Notes under the pieces: generated by a model
Database searches by the model: none
Told to the model about the DNA's origin: nothing
What the model saw: only the letters and a program-made list of their open reading frames with translations
Made by a program: the position numbers and the translations under genes
Part shown: piece after piece, positions 1 to 8,951 of the stretch
Layout of the letters: each line of letters opens with the position of its first letter
How positions within the stretch are numbered: position 1 is the stretch's first letter
Origin: an uncultured Eggerthellaceae bacterium
GTDB lineage: Bacteria; Actinomycetota; Coriobacteriia; Coriobacteriales; Eggerthellaceae
Length of the DNA stretch: 9,317 nucleotides
Direction: 5' to 3'
NCBI GenBank assembly: GCA_902497215.1
Contig: CABVEH010000033.1
Coordinates: 1 to 9,317, forward strand

Positions 1-1482
<1,482 letters not shown>

Positions 1483-1568
1483 CAGAAGAAATGGCAGATC
1501 GGGCATAAAATGATAAGCAATAAACCGAACCACTCGGATTACGCAGACTATTGTGTGGCGGTTGTCGC
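1483..1568 (+). other. Intergenic gap between rfbC and the YfhO gene
   Basis: This 86-bp AT-richer gap is the longest in the window. It holds a tiny open frame, ATG at 1510 to TAA at 1575, whose end overlaps the ATG at 1569. It could couple translation to the YfhO gene, but it lacks a good ribosome site. TTAACA (1479-1484) and CATAAA (1504-1509) resemble promoter boxes, but the 19-base spacing is poor. No terminator was seen. Confidence 0.4.
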
Positions 1569-4444
1569 ATGCTAAAGCGGCTGAAGAGCTGTATAACAAC
1601 ATTCGACGCATCAACAGGGTGGCACCACTATATCGGGCCATATACCATCATGTTCCTCGTCATGATGGTCCTCATGGTTTTTTCTTTTCTGCTTGCAGGA
1701 AAAGGCTTCATTTGGGCCGTAGACGGGCTGAGCCAACAGTACGTCTTCTTCGCATATGAAGGCATATGGCTACGTGAACTTATCGGCAATCTCTTCACTG
1801 GGCAGGATCTGCCGCTTTGGACCAGTCAGATAGGCTGGGGAGGGGACCCGTTCATCGCGCTCCTCTCGTGCATTGGGGACCCTATCAACCTGTTGTCGGT
1901 ATTCGTTCCGACGAGATTCGCGGATTATGCTCTGAACCTCACGGTACCTCTTCGCCTTTACCTGGCAGGCCTTGCATTTGCTGGTTTGTGTTTCTATAAG
2001 GGCAAGACGCATTTTGCTACGCTGACGGCATCGATGGTATACATTTTCAGCGCGTTCACGTCCATAGCGTTCACGCAGATTTTCATGCTGTACCCATTGA
2101 TTCTCGCGCCCCTTGCGCTTTGGGGCGCTGAAAAGCTGTTCAATCGCGAAAGCCCGGTGCTGTTCATCGTGTCTATGGCCCTGATGTTCATGGCCGGCCT
2201 CACCTTGGGCTATTCGGCGTGCCTGCTTTTGCTTGCCTACTGCATAGTCCGATTCATCTTCCTGCCAAACAGGGCAAATGCAGGTGTCCTAGCTGCAGAA
2301 AAGGGAAGTTCGGACAATGCAGCTCCAAGTAGAAACAATGTTGGCGAGAAAAGCGCGCGGCTATTCTTTATCTTGCTGGGAAAGTTCGTTGGATGTATCG
2401 CCATAGGGGCTGCCATCAGCGCCATCATCCTCATCCCTTCGGCAATGGCCATTCTGAGCCAAGGGCGCATCGGTTTGGAGCGCCCCGATGACCTGCTTTA
2501 CGCAATCACCTACTACCAAAGCTTGTTGCAAGGTTTCGTTGGACATGCAGATGTCGGGGCTGATTGCGCTTATGGATTTGCCGCTATAGCGCTTGTATGT
2601 GTTTTCATGCTGTTTTGCCAGAAGGCGCGGGACCTTAACAACCCTTCCGAGGTCAGAATCTTGCGCACGATGTTCGTATTGCTGTTCATCTTCCTATGCC
2701 TCCCCTTTATAGGCAGGATATTCAATGGTTTTGCTTATGCGAACAACCGATGGGTCTGGGGTTTTGTTCTGCTGATCGCCTATATCGTGGCCTCGATGTT
2801 GCCCGAGTGCTTGACGCTGTCCAAGCGTCAAGGGCGTTCGATATTCAAATATGCGGTCGTTTTCTCGCTGGCCCTGGTGCTTCTTTGCTTCCCGGTTCTG
2901 TCTCGCAACGCATCCTTCGGGCTGCTCATGATGTTTGCCGTGCTCGTGCTCCTTACGGGGTCACTTGGGCTATCGAAGGCAACGAAGGAAGGCGGGGTGT
3001 TGCTATCCGTGGCCATATGCGTGGCTTTCCTGTTCAACACCTACGGAAGCCAGTTTGTGGGCGGCGGTTCTACCTGGGCTTTGAACATGACGGGGCTCGG
3101 CCGCGCATACAAGACCGTTATTGACAACGACCCGACGACCCAGCTGCAGCAGATGGAACATGACGAGTTTTGGCGTTATGACGCGGCCGGCGTCGACCTG
3201 GTGCATAACGGAAACCTACTGCAAGACATGAACGCGCTTAGGTTCTATAGCAGCTTCTACAACCAATATATAGACGATTTCCAAACCGGTCTTGGCTTGC
3301 GCACTTCGTCGATCAATTTCATGTATTCGGGCTTGGACTCGCGTGCCGAGCTTGAATCTCTGGCGGGGGTCAAGTACATGGTGTCGCAGAAGGGGAGTGA
3401 GAGCCTTGTCCCTGAGACTTTCGTGACGTACCAGAATGACGTGAACGTGAACGGCCGCATTTTCGACTACTCGGAATCCGATTACAACCTTCCCTTGATT
3501 TACCTACACGACGGCGCTATTCCGGCATCGTCCTATGAGGAAATGACTCCCATTCAAAAGCAGGAGGCGCTGTTGCAGGGTGTCGTGCTCGAAGATGACG
3601 GGGCGGCCGAAATGCTCAAGAGCGGGCGCGTTCTTTCGCGGCAATCGTCATGTACGACGGGGAGTCTTTCAGGGTCTTGAAGGGAAACACGAAGCTGCTC
3701 ATAAAAACTTTCGCAAACGCCGGCGAAGACGTTTATGTCTATGTTCCGAACTACTCGTTCGAGAATCTGTTGCCCTCGCAGCGTATGACCGAAACGCAAT
3801 GGAACGACATGACGATTGCCGCGAAAGAACGCGCCTACTTCGATGATGCGATGTTCGGCAAAGGCGTATACGACTCCAAGGTGCTCTTCGCGCTCGGGGG
3901 AATCGAGAAAGAGATATGGGGGCCCACCAAAGCAACGCATCTCTATGGAGGCAAGGACGAGTGGGTCGTCAATCTGGGCCATGTAGAAGAGAGCGGCGAG
4001 GTGACTATAGAGCTGACCTTCCAAGATCCCGGCGTGTACAGGCTTGGAAGTCTCGCCGTCACCTCCCAGCCGGTGCAGCAGATGGAGGCAGAGGTGGATG
4101 CGCTCAAGCAGACCGCATCTGAGCGCGTTTCTAACATCGGCGTGACAGGCAGTTCGCTAAGCTGTGACGTCGAAGTCGAAGAGGATAGCCAACTCGTTTA
4201 TTTCTCGGTTCCATATTCCGATGGCTGGAGCGCTACCGTTGACGGCCGTCCTGCTGAAATCCAACACGCCAACGTTGCCTTCATGGGAATAATGGCGGAT
4301 TCGGGCGAGCATCGCATCGAACTGCGCTATACCACTCCTGGTCTTGTGCCGGGGGCGGCCATTAGCCTTGTTGGGTTGCTCGCTTTGGCTGGCGTTGCCA
4401 TATATAGGCGTAAAATGGTCAAGTATCCGAGAGAAAGACGCTAG
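1569..4444 (+). pseudogene. YfhO-family multi-pass membrane protein (GT-C-like), frameshifted near 3620-3650
   Basis: The YfhO family includes the membrane partners of CsbB-type glycosyltransferases in Bacillus and Listeria, where they move a sugar from undecaprenyl phosphate to lipoteichoic acid or other wall polymers. Numbering from the ATG at 1569, a first membrane helix (about 25-45) is followed by an AVDGLSQQY motif (D52, G53). Hydrophobic helices then recur to about residue 490, with FNGFAYANNRW near 385-395, a motif typical of the family. A long outer domain and a final helix (GLVPGAAISLVGLLALAGVA, about 4345-4405) with a positive tail YRRKMVKYPRERR close the protein. The frame starting at 1569 stops at 3678-3680 after a foreign-looking tail. 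The family sequence resumes in another frame at about 3650 (MYDGESFRVLKGN) and ends at 4444. The joined length of about 957 residues is right for the family. The start is uncertain because neither the ATG at 1569 nor the TTG at 1551 has a clear ribosome site. The wecE start follows after 3 bp. Confidence 0.86.
3625..3835. repeat. 29-bp perfect inverted repeat flanking 153 bp inside the YfhO gene
   Basis: The arms are 3625-3653 and 3807-3835. They are exact reverse complements over 29 bases, and identity stops abruptly on both sides. The right arm encodes natural-looking sequence in the good frame (DMTIAAKERA). The left arm lies exactly at the reading-frame break, and neither frame through it reads like the family. 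The arrangement could be an invertible segment, a fold-back template-switch mutation that pasted an inverted copy at the left site, or an assembly/amplification chimera. Translating the inverted orientation from the upstream frame gives a stop after about 36 codons, so simple inversion does not restore the gene. Confidence 0.95.
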
Positions 4445-4447
4445 ACG

Positions 4448-5620
4448 ATGATCAATTTCAACGTGCCGCCCTTCGTGCCGAGTGCTTTCGACTACATGAA
4501 GGAGGCGGTTGAAAACCATAAGATATGCGGCGATGGTCCGTTCACGAAGAAATGCAACGCATGGATCGAGGAGTCTACTGGCACGCCCAAGGCTTTGCTC
4601 ACCACCAGCGGAACTGCCGCGCTTGAGATGGCGGCGATTCTTTGCGACATTGCGCCGGGTGATGAGGTGATCCTTCCCAGCTACACATTCTCCTCCACTG
4701 CGACGGCGTTCGTGCTTGCGGGCGCCAGGCTGGTGTTCGTCGACGTGCGTCCCGATACCATGAATATCGACGAAGCGAAGATAGAAGAGGCAATCACCGA
4801 CAGGACGAAGGCTATTTGTGCCGTCCATTACGCGGGCGTTGCATGCGAGATGGACACCATCATGAATATCGCCCATCGGCATGGCCTGAAGGTGGTGGAG
4901 GATGCAGCGCAAGCCGTCATGAGTATGTACAAAGGACGCCCGCTCGGCACTATCGGAGATTTCGGCTGCTTCTCGTTCCATGAGACGAAAAACTATTCCA
5001 TGGGCGAAGGCGGTGCGATCCTCATCAACGACCCCGATAAGTTCGAAGCTGCAGAGGTCTTGCGCGAGAAGGGGACGAACCGATCGAAGTTCTTCCGCGG
5101 GCAGATTGATAAGTATACATGGGTCGATTACGGTTCCAGTTACCTTCCCAGCGACTTGAATGCGGCATACCTGTGGTCGCAACTCGAGGTGGCGGATGAA
5201 ATCAACGACGACCGTTTGGCCAACTGGCGTCGCTACAATGAGGCCTTTGCTCCATTGGCGGAGACTGGCAAGATCGACCTGCCTACGGTTCCTGACGGGT
5301 GCGTTCACAACGCCCATATGTATTATTTGAAGTGCAAGGACCTAGCCGAGAGGACGGCGCTGATCGACCACTTGAAAGCTCACGACGTCTATTCGGTATT
5401 TCATTACATCCCCCTGCATTCCGCCCCGGCCGGCCAGAAGTTTGGGCGTTTTCACGGTGAGGACGAATACACTACCCGTGAAAGCGAGCGACTGGTTCGT
5501 CTTCCGATGTATTACGGACTGACTTCCGAAGACGTCGATGCCGTGATAGATGCGGTTGGTTCGTTTTACAAATTGCTTTGTCGAATGGGTAATTGCAAAT
5601 CAGATAATCGACGACTATAG
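4448..5620 (+). CDS. wecE: dTDP-4-amino-4,6-dideoxygalactose transaminase (WecE/RffA, DegT/DnrJ/EryC1 family)
   Basis: PLP enzyme that transfers an amino group from glutamate to C4 of dTDP-4-keto-6-deoxyglucose, giving dTDP-4-amino-4,6-dideoxy-D-galactose (dTDP-Fuc4N). The 390-residue protein closely follows E. coli WecE as I recall it throughout: MINFNVPPFV at the start, KICGDGPFTKKC at 25-36, LEMAA at 59-63, GDEVILPSYTFSST at 71-84, FVDVRPDTMNIDE at 97-109, VHYAGVACEMDTIM at 126-139, VVEDAAQ at 149-155, SFHETKN at 176-182 with the PLP lysine at K181 as in E. coli, REKGTNRS and FFRGQIDKYTW in the middle, then FHYIPLHSAPAG and GRFHGEDEYTTRESERL near the end. This match is far closer than generic DegT similarity and supports the substrate. 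About 14 extra residues (CRMGNCKSDNRRL region) follow the usual C-terminus. The ribosome site GAGAGAAAG is modest and the gene is probably translationally coupled to the YfhO gene. Confidence 0.93.
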   Translation: MINFNVPPFVPSAFDYMKEAVENHKICGDGPFTKKCNAWIEESTGTPKALLTTSGTAALEMAAILCDIAPGDEVILPSYTFSSTATAFVLAGARLVFVDVRPDTMNIDEAKIEEAITDRTKAICAVHYAGVACEMDTIMNIAHRHGLKVVEDAAQAVMSMYKGRPLGTIGDFGCFSFHETKNYSMGEGGAILINDPDKFEAAEVLREKGTNRSKFFRGQIDKYTWVDYGSSYLPSDLNAAYLWSQLEVADEINDDRLANWRRYNEAFAPLAETGKIDLPTVPDGCVHNAHMYYLKCKDLAERTALIDHLKAHDVYSVFHYIPLHSAPAGQKFGRFHGEDEYTTRESERLVRLPMYYGLTSEDVDAVIDAVGSFYKLLCRMGNCKSDNRRL

Positions 5621-5636
5621 CAAGGGATTGTGACCA

Positions 5637-6656
5637 ATGAAGAAGAGCATCGTAATATTCGGGGCAACTGGAACGTTGGGGCTGTACTTCGTCGACCATC
5701 TTGCGAACACGCTTGATTCCGCCGAATGGAGAGTAGTCGCAACGGGACGCAGCGACCTCGAATGGTTCTCGCGATACGAAAACGTGGAGTACGTGAACGT
5801 AGACATCGTCGACGAGAGCACCTTTTCGGCGCTGCCGCAGGAGAACGTCTTCGGAATCGTCCATTTCGCAGGAGTACTTCCAGGCTATATGGACGGCTAC
5901 GATCCCCGATCTTACCTCGACACCAACGTGATGGGCACCTTCAACGTGCTTGAATATGCGCGCATGGCCGGAGCTGGTCGCATTGTCTACACCCAAACTA
6001 TTTCCGATTATGCAGGTTACTTTGACGAAATGGTGGAACTTCAGGACGATATGCAGCAGCTTCCTCCTATGACCGGGGACCATTCGGTATATGCGATTTC
6101 GAAAATCTGCGCCGAGCAGCTGTGCAATCACTACGAAGCGACATACGGAATCAAGTCGTTCACCTTGCGTCTCCCCAACATTTACTGCTTCATGCACGAC
6201 AGCAAGGTGCTGTATGCCGACGGCAAGCCTGCCCGTAGTTCGTATCGTTACATGATTGAACTGGCGAAAGCGGGCAAGCCCCTTGAGGTGTGGGGGGACA
6301 AGAGCAAAGGAATGGACCTCATATACATCAAGGACTTCTGCCAGCTTGCCGAGCTGGCGTTGTTCTCGAGCAACGAAAAGGGAGGGTCCTACAACGTCGG
6401 AACGGGCGTCATGACATCGCTCGATGATTTCGTGCACGGGATAGTCGAGGTTTTTTCTCCCGAAGGGAATCCTTCGGAAATCGTCTACCGTCCAGAGCTT
6501 CATGATTGCGTGAACTATTACATGAACGTCGACAAGGCGAAACGCGACCTTGGCTATGCACCTCGATATGACGCGATGGCTTTTCTGCGGGATTACAAGC
6601 AGGAGATGGAAGACGACCGTTTTGCTGGTTTCTTCAAGGAGAAGTACGGCGACTAG
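5637..6656 (+). CDS. NAD(P)-dependent epimerase/dehydratase (extended SDR), sugar-nucleotide type
   Basis: The 339-residue protein has a Rossmann fold typical of nucleotide-sugar epimerases, dehydratases and reductases. Visible motifs: GATGTLG at 9-15 (cofactor binding), NVDIVD at 54-59, VHFAG at 75-79, DTNVMGTFNVLEYAR at 95-109, YTQTISDY at 118-125 where T121 takes the usual catalytic Ser/Thr place, YAISK at 152-156 (catalytic Tyr and Lys), LRLPNIY for the substrate domain, DLIYIKDF, YNVGTG and a KAKRDLGYAP C-terminal signature. It starts 16 bp after wecE with an AAGGGA ribosome site 9 bases ahead of the ATG. Its place directly behind wecE suggests it acts on a dTDP- or UDP-sugar in the same pathway, for example epimerising or reducing a keto or amino sugar. 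The exact reaction cannot be read from the motifs. It differs clearly from rfbB and does not look like rfbD. Confidence 0.82.
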   Translation: MKKSIVIFGATGTLGLYFVDHLANTLDSAEWRVVATGRSDLEWFSRYENVEYVNVDIVDESTFSALPQENVFGIVHFAGVLPGYMDGYDPRSYLDTNVMGTFNVLEYARMAGAGRIVYTQTISDYAGYFDEMVELQDDMQQLPPMTGDHSVYAISKICAEQLCNHYEATYGIKSFTLRLPNIYCFMHDSKVLYADGKPARSSYRYMIELAKAGKPLEVWGDKSKGMDLIYIKDFCQLAELALFSSNEKGGSYNVGTGVMTSLDDFVHGIVEVFSPEGNPSEIVYRPELHDCVNYYMNVDKAKRDLGYAPRYDAMAFLRDYKQEMEDDRFAGFFKEKYGD

Positions 6657-6676
6657 CGCAGCGGGAGGGTGGCGCA

Positions 6677-7879
6677 ATGCTTGCATATGACGATGTGAAA
6701 GACCTGAGCACCCCGTGCTACGTTTTCGACGAGGACGAGCTCAGAGCCAATTTCATGGATTTCAATGAGGCTTTGCGCAAGGGATGGTCTAAAGATTCCT
6801 GCGTTGCGTACTCCGTAAAGACCACGCACGAACCATGGGTTTTGCGAATTGCGAGGGATTGCGGATGCATGGCCGAGGTCGTTTCCGACGACGAGTACGA
6901 ACTTGCTCTTTCCCAAGGGTTCACGCCTGGACAGATTGTGTTCAATGGGCCGATAAAGGGCCGCAAGTTCTTTGAGTTCGCGCTGGAGCATGGTTCGCTT
7001 GTAAACGCGGACTCGAAGCGCGAGGTTCGCTGGGCGTGCGAATTGGCTGCTTCCAGCAAAGAGGTGAGATTGGGCGTCAGGGCCAACATCATGCTGGAAA
7101 AATATTGTCCCGGCGAATGCCTTTCGGACGAGCATCATGGTAGGTTCGGCTTCTCTTACGAGGGCGGAGAGCTTGCAGACGCAATAATGGATTTGCGTGC
7201 AGCCGGTGTTGCCGTCAAGGGGCTGCACATGCACGTTACCACGCGTTCCCGATCGCAAGAAGTGTATGCTACTCTTGCGAAGTATGCCGCTCGAATCGTC
7301 GATGAATTCGATTTGAATCTGGACTATATCGATATGGGCGGCGGATTCTTTGGCGGCGGCCCCAACAACCTCGGTGCCTATGATCGTTATGTATCCACCA
7401 TTGCGTCTGAATTGCGCCGTTTCTGTGATCCTTCGCACACACGGCTTCTTGTGGAACCCGGCGGAGCGATCACCTGCACGCCTGGTTATTACGTAGGCCG
7501 TGTGATTGACTGCAAAGACGTGGTTGACGAGCGTTACGTCGTCACTGAGTTGTCGCGCATCAACATCGACCATGAAATGAAGAAGACCTCTTACAACATG
7601 ACCTTGTTCACGAAGGCGCAGGACGTGCTTCCCGAGCAGCGAATATGCGGCTACACGTGCATGGATAGCGACAGGCTGTGCGTTCTCGAAAACGAAAGAC
7701 GGCTGGACGAGGGCGACTTGGTGGTAATCAACTTTGCGGGCGCATATTCTTCGACGTTCACGCCCGAGATGTTCATCAAATACCCGCCTGCGGTTTATGC
7801 GAAACGCGGAGAAACCATCGAATGCGTTCGGACGCCACACGTTGCATCGTTTGAGCCGTTCTGCTCGAAAGAGGCGTAG
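6677..7879 (+). CDS. Fold-type III PLP-dependent decarboxylase (ornithine/diaminopimelate decarboxylase-like)
   Basis: The 400-residue protein has a TIM-barrel plus beta-domain layout like LysA and basic amino acid decarboxylases. Visible elements: STPCYVFDEDEL at 11-22, the PLP lysine in YSVKTT at 45-50 (K48), GRFGF at 155-159, GLHMHV at 182-187, glycine-rich MGGGFFGGG at 220-228, EPGGAI at 260-265, CMDSDRL at 328-334 and NFAGAYSSTF at 352-361. Several positions depart from the family norm: EPGR is EPGG, the HxGS sequence after the barrel histidine is HMHVTTRS, and the catalytic C-x-S-x-D stretch is CMDSD. The enzyme probably keeps PLP chemistry but uses an unusual amino acid or conjugate, so LysA or SpeC should not be assumed. 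The start is supported by GGGAGGG 7 bases upstream, and the gene lies 20 bp after the SDR and 1 bp before the glycosyltransferase. It likely supplies an amine building block for the same glycan, which is inference. Confidence 0.82.
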   Translation: MLAYDDVKDLSTPCYVFDEDELRANFMDFNEALRKGWSKDSCVAYSVKTTHEPWVLRIARDCGCMAEVVSDDEYELALSQGFTPGQIVFNGPIKGRKFFEFALEHGSLVNADSKREVRWACELAASSKEVRLGVRANIMLEKYCPGECLSDEHHGRFGFSYEGGELADAIMDLRAAGVAVKGLHMHVTTRSRSQEVYATLAKYAARIVDEFDLNLDYIDMGGGFFGGGPNNLGAYDRYVSTIASELRRFCDPSHTRLLVEPGGAITCTPGYYVGRVIDCKDVVDERYVVTELSRINIDHEMKKTSYNMTLFTKAQDVLPEQRICGYTCMDSDRLCVLENERRLDEGDLVVINFAGAYSSTFTPEMFIKYPPAVYAKRGETIECVRTPHVASFEPFCSKEA

Positions 7880-7880
7880 A

Positions 7881-8951
7881 ATGAAGGTTTCGGTCGTAAT
7901 CCCTTGCTATTACTCGGAGAAGATGATAGGGAAGGTGGTCCGCCTGACCGCCTATGAGCTTGTCAAGGCTGGCTACGAATACGAGTTCATTCTTGTGAAT
8001 GACGGATCCGAGGATGGCACGTTCGCCCAGATTAAGGCGCTTTCTGACGAAGATGGGTGCGTTGTGGGTGTGGACTGCATGAAGAATCTCGGCCAGCACG
8101 CTGCCATCATGGCAGGTTTGCAATACACCACGGGCGAGGTCGTCATGCTGATGGACGACGACATGCAGACACATCCTTCGCAGTGCGTCAAGCTTTTGAA
8201 GGCTGTTGAAGAACACCCAGAGGTCGACGTCGTTTTTGCCAGGTGGCAGGAGCATAAGGAAGCCTGGTGGCGTCGACTTGGATCCGATTTCACTCTCTGG
8301 TCGATTCGCGTCATGACGAAACGCCCGAAGGATATCTATCCAAGCAACTTCTTCGTGATGCGCAGTTACGTTCGTGATGAATTGGTGCGTTACAAAGGCC
8401 CTTATCCCTACCTTCAGGGGCTGCTGTTCCGCGCAACGAACAGGATGATGAACGTCGACGTCGAGCACTTCGAGCGAGAGATGGGAAGCTCGGGCTATAC
8501 GCTGAAAAGCCTTATGCGCCTCTGGGCCACCGTATTCGGGTTCTCTATGCTCCCGTTGCGTATTTGTTGCGCGGTGGGAGCCGTCATTGGCGCTTTGGGG
8601 ATCATCGCGGCCGTAGTGCTGGTCGTCATGAGGATCTTCGATCCCGGGATGCAGATGGGATGGCCTTCCTTGATGTCGGTAATGCTCATATGCTCGGGCC
8701 TGATACTTGCGTTCCTGGGGATCATAGGGGAATATGTAGGCAGGCTTCTCATGACGGCCAACAATGCGCCTCAGTACATAGTGAAGACCACCGAGACGAG
8801 CGCCGAAGCGCGAAACGCTTGCCTGAAAGGGAGAAATGATGACCCAGCACAGGTTGATGATCCTTGGCGGCATGGACGAGTTCGTAGAGCTGACGAAGCG
8901 TTCGAAGGAACGCCGCTACTACACCATCGTCTGCGATGGATACGAAGATAG
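7881..8951 (+). CDS. ArnC/GtrB/CsbB-like polyprenyl-phosphate glycosyltransferase (GT2) with two C-terminal membrane helices
   Basis: Moves a sugar from a nucleotide donor onto undecaprenyl phosphate at the inner face of the membrane. The GT-A domain starts with VSVVIPCYYSE at 3-13, then ILVNDGSEDGT at 37-47, NLGQHAAIMAGL at 69-80 (the ArnC group has NYGQHAAIMAG here), the metal/donor DxD region MLMDDDMQ at 89-96, and PSNFFVMR at 154-161. EREMGSSGYTLKSLMRL at 198-214 is the ArnC/GtrB hallmark before the helices. Two helices lie at about 223-250 and 264-290, followed by GEYVGRLLMTANNAPQYIV, also typical. The family normally ends soon after this, near residue 305-320. Here the frame continues to 8951, overlapping the next gene by about 113-116 bp with Arg/Trp-rich sequence that looks like a shadow of that gene. 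Stop loss or a small frameshift before 8836 is likely. AAAGAGG lies 6 bases upstream of the start. It is a natural partner for the YfhO protein. Confidence 0.88.
   Translation: MKVSVVIPCYYSEKMIGKVVRLTAYELVKAGYEYEFILVNDGSEDGTFAQIKALSDEDGCVVGVDCMKNLGQHAAIMAGLQYTTGEVVMLMDDDMQTHPSQCVKLLKAVEEHPEVDVVFARWQEHKEAWWRRLGSDFTLWSIRVMTKRPKDIYPSNFFVMRSYVRDELVRYKGPYPYLQGLLFRATNRMMNVDVEHFEREMGSSGYTLKSLMRLWATVFGFSMLPLRICCAVGAVIGALGIIAAVVLVVMRIFDPGMQMGWPSLMSVMLICSGLILAFLGIIGEYVGRLLMTANNAPQYIVKTTETSAEARNACLKGRNDDPAQVDDPWRHGRVRRADEAFEGTPLLHHRLRWIRR
8827..8833 (+). promoter_or_regulatory. Ribosome binding site AAGGGAG of the ATP-grasp gene
   Basis: The purine run AAGGGAG sits within the end of the glycosyltransferase frame. 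Spacing of 5 bases favours the ATG at 8839 over the one at 8836. In this region ATGATGA offers a classic stop-start overlap (TGA at 8837 or 8840) if the glycosyltransferase were read in the frame starting at 8837. This is a second reason to suspect a frame error upstream. Confidence 0.6.

Noticed and set aside
3654..3806. Phase-variable invertible cassette giving an alternative C-terminus
   Set aside because: Reading the inverted segment from the upstream frame hits a stop after about 36 codons with no family-like sequence, and no invertase gene is in the window. Kept only as an alternative in the findings.
3580..3846. Small + strand open frame across the inverted repeat
   Set aside because: Its sequence is Arg-rich and repetitive (AFFRGNRH appears through the repeat geometry), and it has no recognisable family. 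It is a by-product of the frame break.
4157..5317. Long minus-strand open frame opposite the YfhO 3' end and wecE
   Set aside because: It covers a clear wecE on the + strand, shows no family motif and is typical of antisense shadows in GC-rich genes. The same holds for 5472-6686, 6653-7840 and 7776-8873.
6677..7879. Housekeeping diaminopimelate decarboxylase lysA
   Set aside because: Signature motifs are altered (EPGG, HMHVTTRS, CMDSD) and the context is sugar metabolism, not lysine synthesis.
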